DNA of 8,568 nucleotides from Pseudomonadota bacterium (GTDB taxonomy: Bacteria; Desulfobacterota; Desulfobulbia; Desulfobulbales; SURF-16). The notes under the pieces were generated by a model. It saw nothing but the letters and a program-made list of their open reading frames with translations, ran no database searches and had not been told where the DNA came from. This document shows, one piece after another, positions 6,296 through 8,568 of this stretch. The position numbers and the translations under genes are program-made. Positions within the stretch are counted from its first letter, which is position 1. Every line of letters starts with the position of its first letter. The stretch lies in assembly GCA_030597865.1 (NCBI GenBank), contig JAUVQZ010000119.1, positions 1 through 8,568 on the forward strand. Reading direction: 5' to 3'.

Positions 6296-7357
6296 ATGCC
6301 CGTCACCCTACGCCATGAAATGCAGGAGAGAGAAGCTCGCAACCTCTCCCCCCATGCCTGCCTTAACAAGAACAGCAAGGGCCGCATGCGCCCTGAAGAG
6401 GAGTGCCCCATCCGCCTCCCCTTCCAGCGGGACAGGGATCGCATCATCCACTCAAAAACCTTTCGCCGCCTCACCCATAAGACCCAGGTATTTCTCTCCC
6501 CCACCGGCGACCATTACCGGACCAGGCTTACCCATGCCCTGGAGGTCTCCCAGATCGCCCGTACCATTGGTGTTGCCCTGCGCCTCAACGAACATCTCAT
6601 TGAGGCCATTGCCCTGGGCCATGACCTGGGACATACCCCCTTTGGCCATGCCGGCGAATCAGTGTTGAATAAACTCCACCCAGGTGGCTTCCGCCATTAC
6701 GAGCAGAGCCTGCGGGTGGTGGATTATTTGGAGAACAAGGGCCAGGGCATCAACCTCAGCCATGAGGTGAGAAATGGTATTGTCCGCCACTCCAAGGGCC
6801 TCAAGGAGATCCTGCCCTCTGATCTCGACACCCTGCCAGACACCCTGGAGGGCCAAGTGGTCCGGATCTCCGATATCCTGGCCTACGTCAACCATGACCT
6901 TGACGACGCCATCAGGGCCGGTATTTTGGCGATCAAGGGTGAACTCAAGGATATCCTCCAGACCCTGGGTGAAAGAAATTCCCAACGGATCTCCAGTATG
7001 GTCAATGACCTGATCATCCGGACCATTGCCACAGATGGCCACGCCCTGACCATGAGCCCGGATATGCTTGAGGCCATTTCCGCCCTCCGTCTCTTTCTCT
7101 ACAACCATGTCTATCGCACCAGCCAGGTCCATGATGATTTCAAGAAGGCCATGAAGATCCTCCGCGAACTCTATGAGTACTTCATGGAAGAGGACATCAA
7201 ACTGCCCTCTGGCGAGGTGTGGGGCGCTGAGATTAACTATCCCCAAGACACGCCCCGCCACCGGCGGGTCTGTGACTTTATTGCCGGTATGACAGATCGT
7301 TATGCCCTTGATTTATATACAAATATTTTCTTTCCAAAACCGTGGAGCGTCGTTTAG
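6296..7357 (+). CDS. dgt: dGTPase-like HD-domain deoxynucleotide triphosphohydrolase
   Basis: The enzyme splits dGTP or other dNTPs into the deoxynucleoside and triphosphate, and helps set the dNTP pool in the cytoplasm. The HD metal-site residues are all present: His80 in RTRLTHALEVSQ, His109-Asp110 in LGHDLGHTPFGHAGE (His113 and His118 follow), and Asp193 in ISDILAYVNHDLDDAI. The conserved FQRDRDRIIHSKTFRRLTHKTQVF (43-66), HYEQSLRVV (134-142) and RHS (164-166) are also in place. The 353 residues match the shorter dGTPase-like class. The first ATG keeps the TLRHEMQEREARNLSPHA opening expected for the family; the next in-frame ATG (6320) would cut into it. Neither start has a ribosome binding site. 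The gene is followed on the same strand by valS after 130 bp. Substrate preference cannot be read from the sequence. Confidence 0.93.
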   Translation: MPVTLRHEMQEREARNLSPHACLNKNSKGRMRPEEECPIRLPFQRDRDRIIHSKTFRRLTHKTQVFLSPTGDHYRTRLTHALEVSQIARTIGVALRLNEHLIEAIALGHDLGHTPFGHAGESVLNKLHPGGFRHYEQSLRVVDYLENKGQGINLSHEVRNGIVRHSKGLKEILPSDLDTLPDTLEGQVVRISDILAYVNHDLDDAIRAGILAIKGELKDILQTLGERNSQRISSMVNDLIIRTIATDGHALTMSPDMLEAISALRLFLYNHVYRTSQVHDDFKKAMKILRELYEYFMEEDIKLPSGEVWGAEINYPQDTPRHRRVCDFIAGMTDRYALDLYTNIFFPKPWSVV

Positions 7358-7442
7358 TGACTCACTCGACAATTTCTCACCAAAAACAAGAAAATGGAAA
7401 GCAGATTTCGGAGCGATTTTCACAAATTTACCCCGAGTCACT
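7356..7442. repeat. 8-bp inverted repeat pair spanning the dgt stop and the valS upstream region
   Basis: AGTGACTC (7356-7363, overlapping the dgt stop codon) is the exact reverse complement of GAGTCACT (7435-7442). The 71 bases between them are A-rich and include a second nested pair, GAAAAT (7390-7395) and ATTTTC (7416-7421). The arms could close a large stem-loop in a dgt-valS transcript, or be two half-sites for a protein. No T run follows, so it is not an intrinsic terminator. Confidence 0.35.
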
Positions 7443-7467
7443 TATCCTAAAAACACATAAAAACTTT

Positions 7468-7480
7468 CCTCTTTAGAGGG
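7468..7480 (+). promoter_or_regulatory. valS ribosome binding site inside a small hairpin
   Basis: GAGGG (7476-7480) lies 7 bases before the valS ATG, a good ribosome binding site. It is part of a perfect inverted repeat, CCTCT (7468-7472) with AGAGG (7475-7479). In RNA this would fold as a 4-bp stem with a UUUA loop, covering most of the site. TTAATTAA (7481-7488) then runs unstructured into the ATG. The stem is short, so it may tune translation only mildly. Confidence 0.4.
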
Positions 7481-7487
7481 TTAATTA

Positions 7488-8568
7488 ATGGATACAAGCA
7501 GCCCCGAAACCCTGGCCAAGGCCTACGAGTTTAAAGAAGTTGAGAAGAAATGGTACGCCACCTGGCAAGCTGACAAGACGTTCAGCGCCACCATGGATCC
7601 GGAGCGCGACAGCTTCTCCATCGTTATTCCGCCCCCCAACGTCACCGGCGTCCTCCATGTCGGCCATGCCCTCAACAATACCCTCCAGGACGTCCTTATC
7701 CGCTACAAGAGGATGATGGGCCTCAACACCCTCTGGGTACCGGGCACCGACCATGCCGGTATTGCCACCCAGAATGTCGTTGAACGCCAACTGGCCACCC
7801 AAAACAAGAGTCGCCACGACCTGGGCCGCGATAAATTCATCGAACAGGTCTGGGAGTGGCGTCAAGAAAAAGGCGGCACCATCATTAACCAGCTCAAGCA
7901 CATGGGCTGCTCCTGTGACTGGGATCGGGAACGTTTCACCATGGACGAGGGCCTCTCCAAGGCCGTACGCACCGTCTTTGTCCGCCTCTTCAAGGAGGGC
8001 CTGATCTACAAGGGCGATTATATTGTCAACTGGTGCCCCCGCTGCCATACGGCCCTGTCCGATGACGAGGTGGAGCATGAGGACAAGAAGGGCAAGCTCT
8101 ACCATATCCGCTATCCCTTTGCCGATGGTTCCGGCCACGTGGTGGTTGCCACCACCAGACCAGAGACCATGCTGGGCGACACCGGCGTTGCCGTCCATCC
8201 CAGTGACGAACGCTACGCCCATCTAAAAGAAATCGGCATCAGCCTGCCGCTGACCGACCGCACCATCCCAGTGGTTTTTGACCACCATGTCAAGCGCGAA
8301 TTCGGCACCGGCGCCCTCAAGGTCACCCCGGCCCATGACCGCGACGACTATGAAATCGGTATCCGCCATGACCTCGAGATCATGAAGATCATGGACAACT
8401 CCGGCATCATGAACGAGGCGGCCGGCGCCTATGCCGGTCTTGACCGCTTTGCCTGCCGGGACAAGATCGTCGCCGATCTTGAGGCCCAGGGCTTTCTGGA
8501 CAAGATCGAGGATTACGACCATGCCGTGGGTAATTGCTACCGTTGCCACACAGTTGTTGAACCCACCA
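7488..8568 (+). CDS. valS: Valine--tRNA ligase, N-terminal part (3' end outside window)
   Basis: ValRS charges tRNA-Val with valine and edits mischarged threonine. The frame is open from the ATG at 7488 to the window end: 360 codons plus one base, roughly the first 40 percent of a usual ValRS. Class I hallmarks are visible: the leader AKAYEFKEVEKKWYATWQ (10-27), PPPNVTGVLHVGHAL (48-62) with the HIGH-type HVGH at 57-60, and WVPGTDHAGIATQNVVE (83-99). A WCPRCHTALSDDEVE segment (182-196) follows. The CP1 editing domain starts with VVVATTRPETMLGDTGVAVHPSDERY (218-243) and continues with GTGALKVTPAHDRDDYEIG. The KMSKS loop, anticodon-binding domain and C-terminal coiled coil lie beyond the window. 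The start is supported by GAGGG 7 bases upstream. No T-box leader is seen in the 130-bp gap after dgt. Confidence 0.96.
   Translation, partial: MDTSSPETLAKAYEFKEVEKKWYATWQADKTFSATMDPERDSFSIVIPPPNVTGVLHVGHALNNTLQDVLIRYKRMMGLNTLWVPGTDHAGIATQNVVERQLATQNKSRHDLGRDKFIEQVWEWRQEKGGTIINQLKHMGCSCDWDRERFTMDEGLSKAVRTVFVRLFKEGLIYKGDYIVNWCPRCHTALSDDEVEHEDKKGKLYHIRYPFADGSGHVVVATTRPETMLGDTGVAVHPSDERYAHLKEIGISLPLTDRTIPVVFDHHVKREFGTGALKVTPAHDRDDYEIGIRHDLEIMKIMDNSGIMNEAAGAYAGLDRFACRDKIVADLEAQGFLDKIEDYDHAVGNCYRCHTVVEPT

Noticed and set aside
6659..7261. 200-codon minus-strand frame opposite dgt
   Set aside because: It is the antisense shadow of a well-supported HD-domain gene, with no ribosome binding site or recognisable domain.
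7485..8222. 245-codon open frame on the minus strand opposite valS
   Set aside because: It lies entirely over the clearly homologous valS frame and has no family motif. Long antisense frames are expected where wobble positions favour C and G.

Overview
The window is a compact stretch of bacterial chromosome made of housekeeping genes. I see no phage genes, insertion sequence, CRISPR array, rRNA or tRNA. The wobble positions favour C and G (many GCC, CTC, ACC and ATC codons). The mix of a PpsR-type dikinase regulator, a DUF362 protein, an exported beta-carbonic anhydrase, and an HD-type dGTPase placed directly before valS suggests an anaerobic deltaproteobacterium, possibly a sulfate or sulfur reducer of the Desulfobulbales kind. 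That placement is inferred from gene content and protein style, not from any search.

Layout. Positions 1-87 hold the last 28 codons of an unrecognised gene. Just past its stop is a near-consensus sigma-28 (FliA, flagellar class) promoter, followed by a good ribosome binding site and a 277-residue protein of unknown function that resembles DUF5610 (188-1021). PpsR, the bifunctional kinase/pyrophosphorylase that controls PEP synthase or pyruvate phosphate dikinase, follows after 58 bp (1080-1892). A 245-bp convergent gap contains one strong hairpin. A DUF362 gene lies on the minus strand (2138-2956) and diverges from a YheS-type ABC-F ribosome-associated ATPase (3029-4999); a candidate minus-strand promoter sits in the 72-bp divergent gap. 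Next come a secreted beta-carbonic anhydrase with an altered active-site motif (5189-5977), a 318-bp AT-richer gap that may be a dispersed repeat, dgt (6296-7357), and the 5' part of valS (7488 to beyond the window end).

How the parts relate. Most genes appear to be separate transcription units for central metabolism (PEP/pyruvate interconversion, CO2/bicarbonate), nucleotide pool control and translation (ABC-F, ValRS). I found no multi-gene novel system. The most interesting signals are local: the flagellar-type promoter on an uncharacterised gene, the Arg-to-Gln change in the CxDxR motif of the carbonic anhydrase, the AT-rich gap upstream of dgt, and a small hairpin that covers the valS ribosome binding site.
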